A DNA stretch of 64,000 nt from Sphingobacterium chuzhouense (lineage in GTDB: Bacteria > Bacteroidota > Bacteroidia > Sphingobacteriales > Sphingobacteriaceae). Below are positions 16,705 to 26,205 of this stretch, in pieces. The notes beneath the pieces are model-generated. The model was not told the origin of the DNA. It was given only the letters and a program-made list of their open reading frames with translations, and did not search any database. The stretch lies in contig NZ_JACNYL010000003.1 of NCBI RefSeq assembly GCF_014692525.1, forward strand, positions 806,001 to 870,000, given 5' to 3'. A program made the position numbers and the translations under genes. Every line of letters begins with the position of its first letter. The stretch's first letter is position 1.

Positions 16705-17976
16705 TTAACAACCAATTGTTGCTCCATTGGGAATAACCGCATCACGCTTAATGACCACGATACCATCATGTATGGCATGCGTTGAAAAATCACCATCAGG
16801 TAGATGTATACCGCCTTTTATGCGTACATCATTTCCGATTCGGCAATTCTTATCAAGGATAGCATTTTCGATATAGCATCGCTCTCCCACACCTATCGGA
16901 GGCGGTTGTTGTGTATTTCCTAATGTAATAACCTCTTCGAGATCCTCATAATGATCTCCTCCCATCATATAGGTAGATTTAATGACCGTCCCTTTTCCTA
17001 TACGCGATCGTACACCAATAACGGAACGTTCTAACTTATCACCATTCAAGATACAACCATCCGCCACAATGGTGTTATTTAACGTTGTACCCGAAATCTT
17101 CGAGGGTGGTAACATCCTTGCACGTGTAAAGACGGTTTCGTCAAATAGGTTGAAATCCGGGACATCATCTGTCAATCCGATATTGGCATCAAAAAAGGAA
17201 CGGATAGTTCCAATGTCTGTCCAATACCCATCGAACTGATAACTTAATACTTTTTGGTTTTCAATGGCATCTGGTATAAGTTCCTTTCCGAAATCCATTC
17301 CCGGGTTTTCCGCAAGCATTTGTCGCAATACGCCTTTGGAGAACACGTAAATTCCCATCGAAGCCAGATAAAGTCTTCCTTGTCGTTGCATATCCTCCGA
17401 CACTTCGGAGGCCCAGTTCAAGACCTCTTCACTGTCTGGCTTTTCCGTAAAAGAAGTAATCTCATTCTCCTCATTCGCCTTTAAAATACCAAACCCTGTC
17501 GCATCTCTAGCGTTGGACGGAATAGTGGCTATAGTAACGTCACCACCATTCTCCACATGAAAATCAATCAAGGACGAATAGTCCATTTGATACAGTTGGT
17601 CTCCCGACAAAATCAGTACATAATCGTAGTCGACATTCACTAAATTTTTCTGTGTACGTCGAACAGCATCAGCCGTACCCTCAAACCATCGGTCTCCCTC
17701 CAAGGTTTGTTCGGCAGCGAGTATGTCCACAAAGCCTTTGCTAAAAATACTGAAATTGTAAGAATTCTTAATGTGCTGATTCAGCGACGCGGAATTGTAC
17801 TGCGTCAAGACGAAAATCTTGTTATATCCGGAATTCAGACAATTGGAAATGGGAATGTCGACCAAACGATACTTCCCTGCGATAGGAACTGCTGGCTTAG
17901 AGCGCTGTTCTGTCAATGGGAAAAGGCGTGTTCCGCGTCCTCCTCCCAATACAATCGATACTACTTTGTGTGCCAT
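16705..17976 (-). CDS. glgC: glucose-1-phosphate adenylyltransferase (ADP-glucose pyrophosphorylase)
   Basis: Makes ADP-glucose from glucose-1-phosphate and ATP, the committed step of glycogen synthesis. The 423-aa protein has the nucleotidyltransferase start IVLGGGRGTRLFPLTEQRSK, the substrate motif (PVPIAGKYRL-like PAVPIAGKYRLVDIPISN), GTADAVRRTQ, FTEKPDS and YWTDIGTI, followed by a left-handed beta-helix repeat region from about residue 300. Length is normal. It is the last gene of a four-gene minus-strand operon, 11 bp after glgA, with a strong terminator behind it. Allosteric control is expected for the family but cannot be read here. Confidence 0.97.
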   Translation of the reverse strand: MAHKVVSIVLGGGRGTRLFPLTEQRSKPAVPIAGKYRLVDIPISNCLNSGYNKIFVLTQYNSASLNQHIKNSYNFSIFSKGFVDILAAEQTLEGDRWFEGTADAVRRTQKNLVNVDYDYVLILSGDQLYQMDYSSLIDFHVENGGDVTIATIPSNARDATGFGILKANEENEITSFTEKPDSEEVLNWASEVSEDMQRQGRLYLASMGIYVFSKGVLRQMLAENPGMDFGKELIPDAIENQKVLSYQFDGYWTDIGTIRSFFDANIGLTDDVPDFNLFDETVFTRARMLPPSKISGTTLNNTIVADGCILNGDKLERSVIGVRSRIGKGTVIKSTYMMGGDHYEDLEEVITLGNTQQPPPIGVGERCYIENAILDKNCRIGNDVRIKGGIHLPDGDFSTHAIHDGIVVIKRDAVIPNGATIGC

Positions 17977-17987
17977 ACCATTTAAAT

Positions 17988-19400
17988 TTATAACCGGTTA
18001 TACAAATTGATATATTGTTGAGCAGATTTATCCCAAGAAAAATCCAACTCCATTTCCTTTCTCCGAATTCTTTGCATTTTTCCGCGCTGCCCGATATAAT
18101 CTAAGGCACGTTCAATGGTCGAAACAGCACCTTCCGGGTTAGCATCCGGAAAGAGAAAACCATAACCATTTTTCTCGCTTACATCCCGTACGGTATCATT
18201 TAACCCCCCTATTCCGCGGACGATGGGAATAGTACCATATTTCATGGCATACAACTGGTTCAATCCGCAGGGCTCCACGCGAGACGGCATTAATATCATA
18301 TCTGCAGCGGCGTATACCTCATGCGCCAATGCTTCATTATAGCCAAAGAACGCTGCTAAACGACCCGGATATGCTGCCAATAATGCCTGTAAATTGGCTT
18401 GAATCTGTGCATCACCTGAACCTAAGATAAATATACTGATTTTATTTTCATTATTCGAAAAAATATTTACAACAATTTCAGGCAATAAATCCGCCCCTTT
18501 CTCCGTAGCAAAACGCCCAATATAGGTTAACAGCGGTAATGTTTCATCTAGACCATATTTTTCACAAAGCGCTTTCTTATTTTTCGCTTTCCCTTTTTTG
18601 CTGGACTCAATATCATAGTTAACCGGTATCAATTTATCCTCTGCCGGATTCCAATATGCGTCATCGATTCCATTGACAATACCATAACCTTTTGCTGCTT
18701 CCGAAAAGAATAAACTTTCCAATCCATTTGCCTGTCCGTACAACTCTTGAAGATACCCCTCACTGACGGTCGTAAAAGCATCACAACACTTGATAGCTGC
18801 CGCTAGTGGATTGATGAGCCCGTCCCAATCTAATAGCCCCCATTTCCACGTATCAAATGCGGGCAACAGAATCCCCTTGTTCCAATTCATCCAGCCTTGG
18901 TATTGACCGTTATGCACGGTAAATACAGTTTTCACCTTTTCAAATTCTTTAAAGTCAACAGCATGCTTCGTCAAAAATGGGATTAACCCTACATGATGAT
19001 CATGACAGTTAATAACATCGGGTTTAATCTCACTGTTTTTAAGCCAATCTAAACATGCATGTTGAAAAGCTATCCATTGTTCTGCTTCGTCCGGATAGCA
19101 ATATACTTCCTGTCTATCCAATTTACCGGGTATGCGAATGAGGTAAAGGGGGAAGCCTAAACTATCCTCGGTTTCCTTTAACACCTCATAGTGCAGTTCT
19201 TCCGATCCCTGAAAAAAAGAGCCTTTCGCAATTGATGAAAAGTCGTTGTCACGTGTAAAAGGCCTATCGTAGTATGGACATAACACCCATGCATCGATAC
19301 CGAGTTTACGCTGATATCTTGGCAATGCACCTACTACATCAGCCAATCCGCCTACTTTCGCTAAGGGAAAACATTCCACACTTAAATGTATTACGTGCAT
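17988..19400 (-). CDS. glgA: glycogen synthase (GT5, ADP-glucose dependent)
   Basis: Transfers glucose from ADP-glucose to a growing alpha-1,4-glucan. The 470-aa protein begins with the GT5 motif SVECFPLAKVGGLADVVGAL, containing the KxGGL ADP-glucose-binding loop, and has NCHDHHVGLIPF, YIGRFATEKGADLL and the C-terminal MPSRVEPCGLNQLYAMKYGT with the retaining-GT glutamate motif. Length is normal for bacterial GlgA. The stop of glgB lies 1 bp from its start and glgC follows by 11 bp, so the three genes are tightly coupled. Confidence 0.97.
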   Translation of the reverse strand: MHVIHLSVECFPLAKVGGLADVVGALPRYQRKLGIDAWVLCPYYDRPFTRDNDFSSIAKGSFFQGSEELHYEVLKETEDSLGFPLYLIRIPGKLDRQEVYCYPDEAEQWIAFQHACLDWLKNSEIKPDVINCHDHHVGLIPFLTKHAVDFKEFEKVKTVFTVHNGQYQGWMNWNKGILLPAFDTWKWGLLDWDGLINPLAAAIKCCDAFTTVSEGYLQELYGQANGLESLFFSEAAKGYGIVNGIDDAYWNPAEDKLIPVNYDIESSKKGKAKNKKALCEKYGLDETLPLLTYIGRFATEKGADLLPEIVVNIFSNNENKISIFILGSGDAQIQANLQALLAAYPGRLAAFFGYNEALAHEVYAAADMILMPSRVEPCGLNQLYAMKYGTIPIVRGIGGLNDTVRDVSEKNGYGFLFPDANPEGAVSTIERALDYIGQRGKMQRIRRKEMELDFSWDKSAQQYINLYNRL

Positions 19401-19401
19401 A

Positions 19402-21306
19402 TTAAACTTGTTTAAGGATTAGTCCGCCTAAAGGCGGTAATTTAAGCTTTATCGATTGCCTGTAACCCATCCATTCCACTTCTTCGGAAGAGGCAGCATG
19501 CTGATGTATTCCGCTTCCATAATATGATACATCATCCGAATTGAGAATTACTTCCCAAACACCTGCTGTAGGAACGCCTACGCGGTAGTCTCGCACGACT
19601 GGTGTCATATTCAGAACAACCAACACATCATCAGATGAGGTACTTCCGCGGCGTAGATAGGCAAATACGCTATTTTCATGATCGCCAAGTTCTATCCATT
19701 GAAAGCCTTCGGGGCTAAACGCTCGTTCATATAGAGCAGGCTGCCCCCGATACAACATGTTAAGGTCTTTCACAAACTGTTGTATGCCACGATGTGGTTC
19801 AAACTGCGTGAGATGCCAATCAAGAGATTGATTAACATTCCATTCGGAGGTTTGACCAAACTCCCCTCCCATAAACAAGAGCTTCGTTCCCACAAACGTA
19901 TACATATAAAGATATAGCGCACGCAAGTTGGCAAACTTTTGCCATTCATCGCCCGGCATCTTATAAATAAGAGACTGCTTGCCGTGTACCACTTCATCAT
20001 GTGATAAAGGCAGCATAAAGTTCTCGTGGAAACCATATACCGTTCCGAAAGTTATCTTATCATGATGATACCGACGATTAATGGGGTCTTCCTTGAAATA
20101 GCTCAACGTATCGTGCATCCAACCCATCATCCATTTCATACCGAAACCTAAACCATTCGCAAATATCGGTCTGCTCACACTAGGCCATGAAGTGGACTCC
20201 TCAGCGATCGTCTGTACATCGGGAAAATGAGCATACACGGCTTCGTTAAATTCCTTTAAGAAATGTACAGCCTCCAAATTTTCACGGCCGCCATGTTCGT
20301 TCGGTATCCATTCCCCCTCATTGCGGGAGTAATCAAGATAGAGCATAGAAGCCACGGCGTCTACCCGCAAGCCATCTATATGATATCTATCCAACCAGAA
20401 AAAAGCATTCGAAATTAAGAAAGAACGAACTTCATTTCTTCCATAATTAAAGATATACGACTTCCAATCGGGATGGAATCCCTTGCGTGGATCCTCATGT
20501 TCGAAGAGATGTGAACCGTCGAACCTATACAAACCGTGAGCATCTCCGGGGAAATGGGATGGTACCCAATCTAGGATAACACCAATATTATTTTTATGTA
20601 AGCTTTCGATGAGGTGCATTAAATCCTGCGGACTTCCATACCGAGAGGATGCCGCAAAATAGCCTGTAATTTGGTATCCCCAAGAGGGGTAAAATGGGTG
20701 TTCCATCAAGGGCATAAATTCAACGTGCGTAAATCCCATTTCCTTAAGATAAGGCACCAATCTATCAGCAATCTCGCGATAACTCAGAAAACGTTCCGGG
20801 TCAGACGGATCGCGTGACCAAGAACCAATATGCATTTCGTATACGGCAAATGGTTTGTCAAGTGCATTATACGCTTGTCTTTGTCTCATCCATGACTGGT
20901 CATTCCATTGGTACCAGGTTGTTCCTACGACAGAAGCAGTGTGAGGTGGTTGTTCGTTCACCAATGCGAATGGATCTGCCTTTTCAAGACGTTCTCCGCT
21001 ATTTGAATGAATATGATACTTGTATACCTCACCTAACTCCAGCCCTTCAATGAAGCCTTCCCAAATACCACTGCTGTCCCAACGGACATGCAATTGATGA
21101 CTATGGGGATTCCATCCGTTGAAATTACCTGTTACGGAAACTGATGCCGCATTTGGAGCCCAGACCGCAAAGTGTACGCCTTCTTTTCCCTTGTGTGTTA
21201 CGGTATGCGAACCTAATTTTTCGTACAGCTTAAAATGCCTACCGGCACGAAATAAATTAATATCGAAATCCGTCAATAACGAATAGACCTCTACTGCCTG
21301 CCCCAT
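19402..21306 (-). CDS. glgB: 1,4-alpha-glucan branching enzyme (GH13)
   Basis: Introduces alpha-1,6 branches into glycogen. The 634-aa protein has an N-terminal CBM48 domain (about 20-110; GVHFAVWAPNAASVSVTGNF), a GH13 barrel with YEMHIGSW, ILDWVPSHFP, GLRVDAVASMLY (nucleophile Asp), IAEESTSWP (acid/base Glu) and LPLSHDEVVHGK (stabilising Asp), and a C-terminal all-beta domain. All three catalytic carboxylates are present. Length matches the shorter branching enzymes that lack the extra N1 module. It sits between the GH31 gene (19 bp upstream) and glgA. Confidence 0.97.
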   Translation of the reverse strand: MGQAVEVYSLLTDFDINLFRAGRHFKLYEKLGSHTVTHKGKEGVHFAVWAPNAASVSVTGNFNGWNPHSHQLHVRWDSSGIWEGFIEGLELGEVYKYHIHSNSGERLEKADPFALVNEQPPHTASVVGTTWYQWNDQSWMRQRQAYNALDKPFAVYEMHIGSWSRDPSDPERFLSYREIADRLVPYLKEMGFTHVEFMPLMEHPFYPSWGYQITGYFAASSRYGSPQDLMHLIESLHKNNIGVILDWVPSHFPGDAHGLYRFDGSHLFEHEDPRKGFHPDWKSYIFNYGRNEVRSFLISNAFFWLDRYHIDGLRVDAVASMLYLDYSRNEGEWIPNEHGGRENLEAVHFLKEFNEAVYAHFPDVQTIAEESTSWPSVSRPIFANGLGFGMKWMMGWMHDTLSYFKEDPINRRYHHDKITFGTVYGFHENFMLPLSHDEVVHGKQSLIYKMPGDEWQKFANLRALYLYMYTFVGTKLLFMGGEFGQTSEWNVNQSLDWHLTQFEPHRGIQQFVKDLNMLYRGQPALYERAFSPEGFQWIELGDHENSVFAYLRRGSTSSDDVLVVLNMTPVVRDYRVGVPTAGVWEVILNSDDVSYYGSGIHQHAASSEEVEWMGYRQSIKLKLPPLGGLILKQV

Positions 21307-21325
21307 AATCTAAGTTGTTTATAAT

Positions 21326-23782
21326 TTATGAAATGGTTAACCGTCGAAATTCTTTTTCAACAGTGATATAATATCTGCCTTCTTCATCTACTAACATGTT
21401 CAATACATCTCCATCTACTTCTATATGATTAACAGCAAAGGGGAGTCCAATAAAGTAAATCTTATAACTATCAAAACGTTCATGATACAGCCCTTCCAAG
21501 TGTTGAACAACAGCTAAGCTGTTTTGTTCCCCTTCCACAATAAAATATTTTTCGTTGTATACACTTTGCTCATAAGCAAAAGTTTCGCCATGGTCTGTAT
21601 AGACGTGAGATTCATATCGTCCTTGTCCCCAATAAACATTTAGCTTTAGCGCATCTATATTTTTTTCCATGGTGTATTGCATCACTGGAAATTCAGGAAT
21701 AACACTTCCCTCACGAATAAAGATGGGCATTTCGTCCAATGGCGTTTCCACATCATGTTCTTGTCCGCCTTCAAGCAGCGTATTATCAAAGTAATAATAC
21801 CAATTACCTTCCGGTAGATACACGATCTTTGACTGTTGGCCGGGGTGGATCACAGGCGAAACAAGGATATTGTGGCCAAAGGCAAATTCCTCTTCCCGTT
21901 GCAGGTTTTCCGGTTTATGCTGTTCCAGTAGTGAAATAGGACGCAAAATCGGTTCCCTATACTTATGTTGCCTCCAAAATACCGAATAGATATAAGGCAG
22001 TAATTTATAACGAAGTTCGATAAATTTTTTACAGATAGATTCCCATTCTGGACCAAAGCTCCAAGGCTCTCGATCACGTGTATCCCCTGCAGAATGGACG
22101 CGCATAAACGGAGAGAATACACCGAATTGCATCCAACGAGTATAAAGTTCGCCGTCCGGCTCTCCAGTAAACCCACCGATATCCGTACCACAGAATGAAA
22201 GACCAGAAACGGATAAGCGTTGTAATTGAAGTATACCAATCTTTAAATGTTCCCAAGTGGCAATATTATCTCCTGTCCATACAGACGAATAGCGTTGTGT
22301 TCCAGCGTAGGCTGCACGGGTGATCGTAAAGGGACGTCTATTTTTTTGGAGTTTTTTCAATCCATCATACGTGGACCGTACCATCTGCATGCCATATACG
22401 TTATGCGCCTTCCGATGGGATCCACGAAACCCTTCATAGAAATGCCGCACGTCGTCAGGAAATGTTCCTCGTCCGAAAACCGCAGGCTCATTCATATCAT
22501 TCCATACACCGGCAACACCGTCTTCTACTAAACCTCTATATAAAGTGCCCCACCATTCCCGTACTTTAGGATTTGTAAATTCTGGAAATTGACAACGTCC
22601 CGGCCATACGTATCCTTCCATAAAGTAATCGTCTCCACGGCGACAGAAATATTTATTTTCTTTCCCTTCGTTAAATACCCAATAATCTTCATCCACCTTA
22701 ATTCCGGGATCGATCATCACAACGGTTCTAAAACCATCCGCTGCTAAGTCTGAAATCATTTTTCGAGGATCGGGGAAATAGCGTTTATTCCAGGTAAAAC
22801 AACGATAACCATCCATATAATCGATATCTAGATAAATGGCATCACATGGTATCTGGCGCTTACGGAACTGGCTGGCAACTTCCCGGACGTTGGCTTCGGG
22901 ATAATAGCTCCACCGACATTGATGGTATCCGATTGCCCACAACGGAGGCATGTAATGTGTGCCGGTCAGTTCATGATAACGTTTTACTACGTCCATCATT
23001 TGAGGTCCATGAATGTAGTAGTATTGCAATTCTCCACCCTCTGACCAATAACTTGTTTGATCGTTCTGTTCGGCAGCAAAGTCAAAATATGTTCTAAACG
23101 TATTATCGAAAAAAATACCATAAGCATCTCCACCCGTTACACCGATATAAAACGGGATGGTCTTATATAACGGATCTTGATTGAACCCAAAACCGTAGGT
23201 ATCCGAATTCCAGTTCTGATATCTTCTACCACGCAAATTTAGGTTGGCAGACTTGTCGCCTAAACCAAAGAACGCCTCGTCTTCAGACGCATGTTTCGTA
23301 CAATATACATAGTAACCTCCGAAATCCGGATTCTCTTCCCAATGCATAGGTTGCTGATCAGCATTCATAACTTTGCCGTTCAAGCTCTCAAACGAAACAA
23401 GAAAATTTTCTTTTTGTATTCGACAAACCACGACACTGGTTTTGATGAGAAAAGCGTCATCTATTTCCAAAATGGAGAAAGAAGTAGGATGCAAGTCCAA
23501 ATCTTGCTTAATAGCATAAGAGAAATCATCAAGAAATAAACTTCTAGGTGCTAAACGCACCCGAATGATTTCATCGGAAAACACTTTCACTTCTACACTG
23601 GCTTTCCCATCTGTAAAGACAAACACGTTCCCTTGTTTGACATACGAAAGAACTTTGTTCAAATACTTTTTTTCTACTGCGGGCACATCAAGCACGGGGT
23701 TGTTGACGTGATGGATGTTATCCAGGGTCTCCCCCTCTAGTATATCCGTAGCAATCTCTTCTTTTTTAGGGGATTCAGCCAT
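21326..23782 (-). CDS. glycoside hydrolase family 31, probable alpha-glucosidase
   Basis: Retaining alpha-glycosidase of 818 aa with no clear signal peptide, so probably cytoplasmic. The N-terminal beta-sandwich (about 40-250) precedes the GH31 barrel with IPCDAIYLDIDYMDG, GVWNDMNEPAVFG (nucleophile Asp in WNDMNEP), VWTGDNIATWEHL and FCGTDIGGFTGEP; the C-terminal beta domains include the ILVSPVI region. It is the first gene of the glycogen operon, 19 bp before glgB. The context suggests trimming or recycling of alpha-glucans, for example releasing glucose from glycogen or maltooligosaccharides. Other GH31 activities such as alpha-xylosidase cannot be excluded from motifs. Confidence 0.9.
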   Translation of the reverse strand: MAESPKKEEIATDILEGETLDNIHHVNNPVLDVPAVEKKYLNKVLSYVKQGNVFVFTDGKASVEVKVFSDEIIRVRLAPRSLFLDDFSYAIKQDLDLHPTSFSILEIDDAFLIKTSVVVCRIQKENFLVSFESLNGKVMNADQQPMHWEENPDFGGYYVYCTKHASEDEAFFGLGDKSANLNLRGRRYQNWNSDTYGFGFNQDPLYKTIPFYIGVTGGDAYGIFFDNTFRTYFDFAAEQNDQTSYWSEGGELQYYYIHGPQMMDVVKRYHELTGTHYMPPLWAIGYHQCRWSYYPEANVREVASQFRKRQIPCDAIYLDIDYMDGYRCFTWNKRYFPDPRKMISDLAADGFRTVVMIDPGIKVDEDYWVFNEGKENKYFCRRGDDYFMEGYVWPGRCQFPEFTNPKVREWWGTLYRGLVEDGVAGVWNDMNEPAVFGRGTFPDDVRHFYEGFRGSHRKAHNVYGMQMVRSTYDGLKKLQKNRRPFTITRAAYAGTQRYSSVWTGDNIATWEHLKIGILQLQRLSVSGLSFCGTDIGGFTGEPDGELYTRWMQFGVFSPFMRVHSAGDTRDREPWSFGPEWESICKKFIELRYKLLPYIYSVFWRQHKYREPILRPISLLEQHKPENLQREEEFAFGHNILVSPVIHPGQQSKIVYLPEGNWYYYFDNTLLEGGQEHDVETPLDEMPIFIREGSVIPEFPVMQYTMEKNIDALKLNVYWGQGRYESHVYTDHGETFAYEQSVYNEKYFIVEGEQNSLAVVQHLEGLYHERFDSYKIYFIGLPFAVNHIEVDGDVLNMLVDEEGRYYITVEKEFRRLTIS

Positions 23783-23858
23783 ATTCTTTTCTATTTGTTT
23801 AACTTTAAATTGATTTACGTTGCTATTAAAGTACGATAATTTTTAGAAAAAGAAAAAA

Positions 23859-23887
23859 AAATCCTCGCCATATCTTGGCGAGGATTT
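23859..23887 (-). terminator. terminator of the haem receptor/haem oxygenase operon
   Basis: An 11-bp stem (AAATCCTCGCC, 23859-23869, with 23877-23887) and a 7-nt loop, followed on minus by a long T-rich run. It lies 20 bp past the haem oxygenase stop. Confidence 0.9.
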
Positions 23888-23906
23888 GCTTTTTTGAACG
23901 TTAGTG

Positions 23907-24467
23907 CTATTCAGCCGTTACGCTTCTAAACACGTCTCCAAACCGGGTAAAGGTTTCGTTGGCAACTTCAATAGCTCGCTTTTGGCTATCGGAACCTTCA
24001 CTGTGCCTATTCAATACATCAACAAATGTACTCCACATTTTACCAGTATTTTCTCCATAACCGGAAAAGAAAGATGTTCCTTTCGTCACACCGTATTTAT
24101 TCAACATCTGTACAATATATGGTCCGCCCATAATAGAACCTTCCAATACGTACAATGCACTCAATGCCTCCAATGTATTGCTTACTGCCGGCGGTGTCGC
24201 CGTAGGCAAATCGTTTACATTTCCACCAAGCTCTTCTATATCTGCTTTAATATAGGATGAATTACGTCGTTCGGCGTAATCGGGCAACACATCTGATGTG
24301 ATAAATGGAGCGATGGCTTTTTCTACGGCATTGAAATAAGCGTAAAAATTCTTAAGTACTTCTGCATAATCCGCATCAGATCGAACGGCCTTAAGTTGTC
24401 TCACCACCACCCCCTCTAAAGTTTGGTGTGCCTCTTTTGTGTTTTCTTTGATATTTTGATTTAACAT
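23907..24467 (-). CDS. biliverdin-producing haem oxygenase
   Basis: Cytoplasmic haem oxygenase of 186 aa, opening haem to biliverdin, iron and CO. The N-terminal helix has NTKEAHQTLEG with the predicted proximal haem ligand H14. The distal helix region carries LYVLEGSIMGGPYIVQML with the flexible glycine pair of the family. Size fits bacterial HemO/HmuO enzymes. It is the last gene of a minus-strand haem cluster but has its own -7-like box (24497-24504) and a copy of the 28-bp motif shared with the receptor gene (24536-24563), so it is likely separately induced by iron limitation or haem. A strong terminator follows. Confidence 0.88.
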   Translation of the reverse strand: MLNQNIKENTKEAHQTLEGVVVRQLKAVRSDADYAEVLKNFYAYFNAVEKAIAPFITSDVLPDYAERRNSSYIKADIEELGGNVNDLPTATPPAVSNTLEALSALYVLEGSIMGGPYIVQMLNKYGVTKGTSFFSGYGENTGKMWSTFVDVLNRHSEGSDSQKRAIEVANETFTRFGDVFRSVTAE

Positions 24468-24496
24468 ATTCTTTTCTATTATAAACTGTTTCTATA

Positions 24497-24563
24497 CAAA
24501 GATTAGTATTAATTCCCCTTATTGGATGCTGAAATCTGACGTTTTATGTCTGCAAACCGACAT
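24497..24563 (-). promoter_or_regulatory. haem oxygenase promoter with candidate AraC operator
   Basis: On minus, a -7-like box AATCTTTG (24497-24504) lies 30 bp before the start codon, with no recognisable -33 box. Exactly 31 bp further upstream is a 28-bp segment (24536-24563) that matches the segment upstream of the haem receptor gene at 20 of 28 positions, including ten consecutive bases (AAACCGACAT). A poor -33 box with an upstream motif fits an activator-dependent promoter. Confidence 0.55.
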
Positions 24564-24615
24564 TTCAAAAGATTATCGACCTTTCAATGCCCGATTGCCA
24601 AACCCATTTATGACC

Positions 24616-25365
24616 CTATCGAATCTCGAAAGTATTACGATCTCCTGGAATCAATACATATTCAAATGTGGCATACATAATCGGGGCACCTTTTTTCCAT
24701 TGTTCCTGTTTGAACAAGTCTTTGTAACAAGAAATCATTTTAATTTTTGCATAATCTCCATTGGCGGTTTTCAAAATAACTGTGCGCGGTTGGATAACCG
24801 ATCCATCTTTTTTGGTAATAGGCTCTGCCAATGCATAGGCCACATGTTTGTCTTCTTCTGCTCCCTCACGTACCAGTGTTCCATTAAAGTCATACAGATA
24901 CCAACCCATTCCTGCACCAAAGAAACCTTGATCATCCGTGCCTACCACATCTTTACCTGTTTTGAATTCAATACCCGAAGGGAGTTGTTCAACGTCATCA
25001 AACTCCTTTTCTACGATGGCAATCCCTCCTACTGCACTACTTCCCACGCCATGATTTCCTTCATCAGTTCCATTATTACCCGATAAGAAGCTCGTAAACA
25101 TACCTCCAAAAGCTAAATCCCAATGAGCAGAATTAACATCGTCTTGTGGTATTGATTTATTTTCTAATAAACTATAAAAATAAACACCGGATTCATTCGG
25201 CTCAGATCCCTCGTCGGTTGGGGCTATAGGTAGATTTTCTACCCGGATAAGCTTGTAATAATTTCCGTTATCCTCTTCTTCTATAGGATCGTCATTTTTT
25301 TCACAGGCGGTAAGCCCTACGCTAATTGCACATGCTAGTGCAGCAATTCTAAATAGTTTGTTCAT
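24616..25365 (-). CDS. hmuY: HmuY-family haem-binding lipoprotein (first of two by genome position)
   Basis: Surface lipoprotein of 249 aa related to HmuY (PF14064), which in Porphyromonas captures haem and hands it to the TonB receptor HmuR. The lipobox is VGLTACEKND. Typical segments are YFYSLLENKSI, SAHWDLAFGGMF, GAGMGWYLYDF, VILKTANGDYAKIKMISCY and ATFEYVLIPGD. Axial haem ligands cannot be assigned without a structure. It follows the second HmuY gene by 48 bp. The spacer to the haem oxygenase gene is 148 bp and holds a separate promoter. Confidence 0.88.
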   Translation of the reverse strand: MNKLFRIAALACAISVGLTACEKNDDPIEEEDNGNYYKLIRVENLPIAPTDEGSEPNESGVYFYSLLENKSIPQDDVNSAHWDLAFGGMFTSFLSGNNGTDEGNHGVGSSAVGGIAIVEKEFDDVEQLPSGIEFKTGKDVVGTDDQGFFGAGMGWYLYDFNGTLVREGAEEDKHVAYALAEPITKKDGSVIQPRTVILKTANGDYAKIKMISCYKDLFKQEQWKKGAPIMYATFEYVLIPGDRNTFEIR

Positions 25366-25413
25366 TATAAAATAGTTAAAAAGTTATCAAAATGTGGTTT
25401 CTACAACCGTAAA

Positions 25414-26205
25414 TTATTCGCTTGTTTTTAAATTTTTACTACCATCCTCCTGCACATAATACCGGAAGGTAAAATAAGGAGCTGGCCAATTCATATTCGT
25501 GACGACAGGTGGATTTCCCTTGTATGCATTAATCAACTGTAGTTTTGCATATTTACCGCTAGGTAATCGAATAATATAGGTACGGTTGGGCAAAGGCTGC
25601 ATCAAGTGGGTGTCTAAACTATAGCGAAACCAGCCACTGGACGATTCAGAAAAAGCCCACCCTATACGATCGATATCACTTTTATCAAATTCCTCATCAC
25701 TCGGTGCAGTGGTTACTGCATCATAGGGTTGATTAATCATCGTAACCGCTGTATTCGTTGCAGGACCATCAAAACCGGGACTTCGTGTATGCTGTGCGTT
25801 ATTGATGTGCACCTCAGAATTGTACTCTCTTGTGAAGGCTATGTCCCAATCTAATGTTTTCAGCCACTTCAAGGAATCTTCTTTCGTTTTGATCCATATT
25901 TGTCTCTGGTCACGAAAGCGAAATAGAAAGGTGTAGGCATCTCGTTGTTCTTTTCCATCGACATCTTCTCCCATAGAGGCCTCTGTATCTCCTGGTAGAT
26001 CATAGATCACTATGCTGCGACCGTCCTCTAATGGTGGAGCGGCATCGTCATCCTTTCCACATGCTTGCATTGCAAGTAATACGATGATACAGAACAGACA
26101 TCCACCTAATTTCCCCAATGCAATAATGGGCTTTAATTCACTGATAATCATATTTCTTGTCTTCATCATGATTGTATTTATTTGTATCTTTTTAAAAATG
26201 ATCAT
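25414..26205 (-). CDS. second HmuY-family lipoprotein
   Basis: HmuY-like lipoprotein of up to 263 aa with lipobox LLAMQACGKD. Shared HmuY features are WLKTLDWDIAFTREY, GWAFSESSSGWFRYSLD, YIIRLPSGKYAKLQLINAY and FTFRYYVQEDGS. It differs strongly from the neighbouring HmuY protein, so this is an old duplication or two separate acquisitions rather than a recent copy. The start given makes a 4-bp ATGA overlap with the receptor gene, but it leaves 48 residues before the lipobox; internal ATGs at 26169 or 26151 would give a more usual lipoprotein signal length. It probably works with the receptor encoded immediately upstream. Confidence 0.82.
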   Translation of the reverse strand: MIIFKKIQINTIMMKTRNMIISELKPIIALGKLGGCLFCIIVLLAMQACGKDDDAAPPLEDGRSIVIYDLPGDTEASMGEDVDGKEQRDAYTFLFRFRDQRQIWIKTKEDSLKWLKTLDWDIAFTREYNSEVHINNAQHTRSPGFDGPATNTAVTMINQPYDAVTTAPSDEEFDKSDIDRIGWAFSESSSGWFRYSLDTHLMQPLPNRTYIIRLPSGKYAKLQLINAYKGNPPVVTNMNWPAPYFTFRYYVQEDGSKNLKTSE

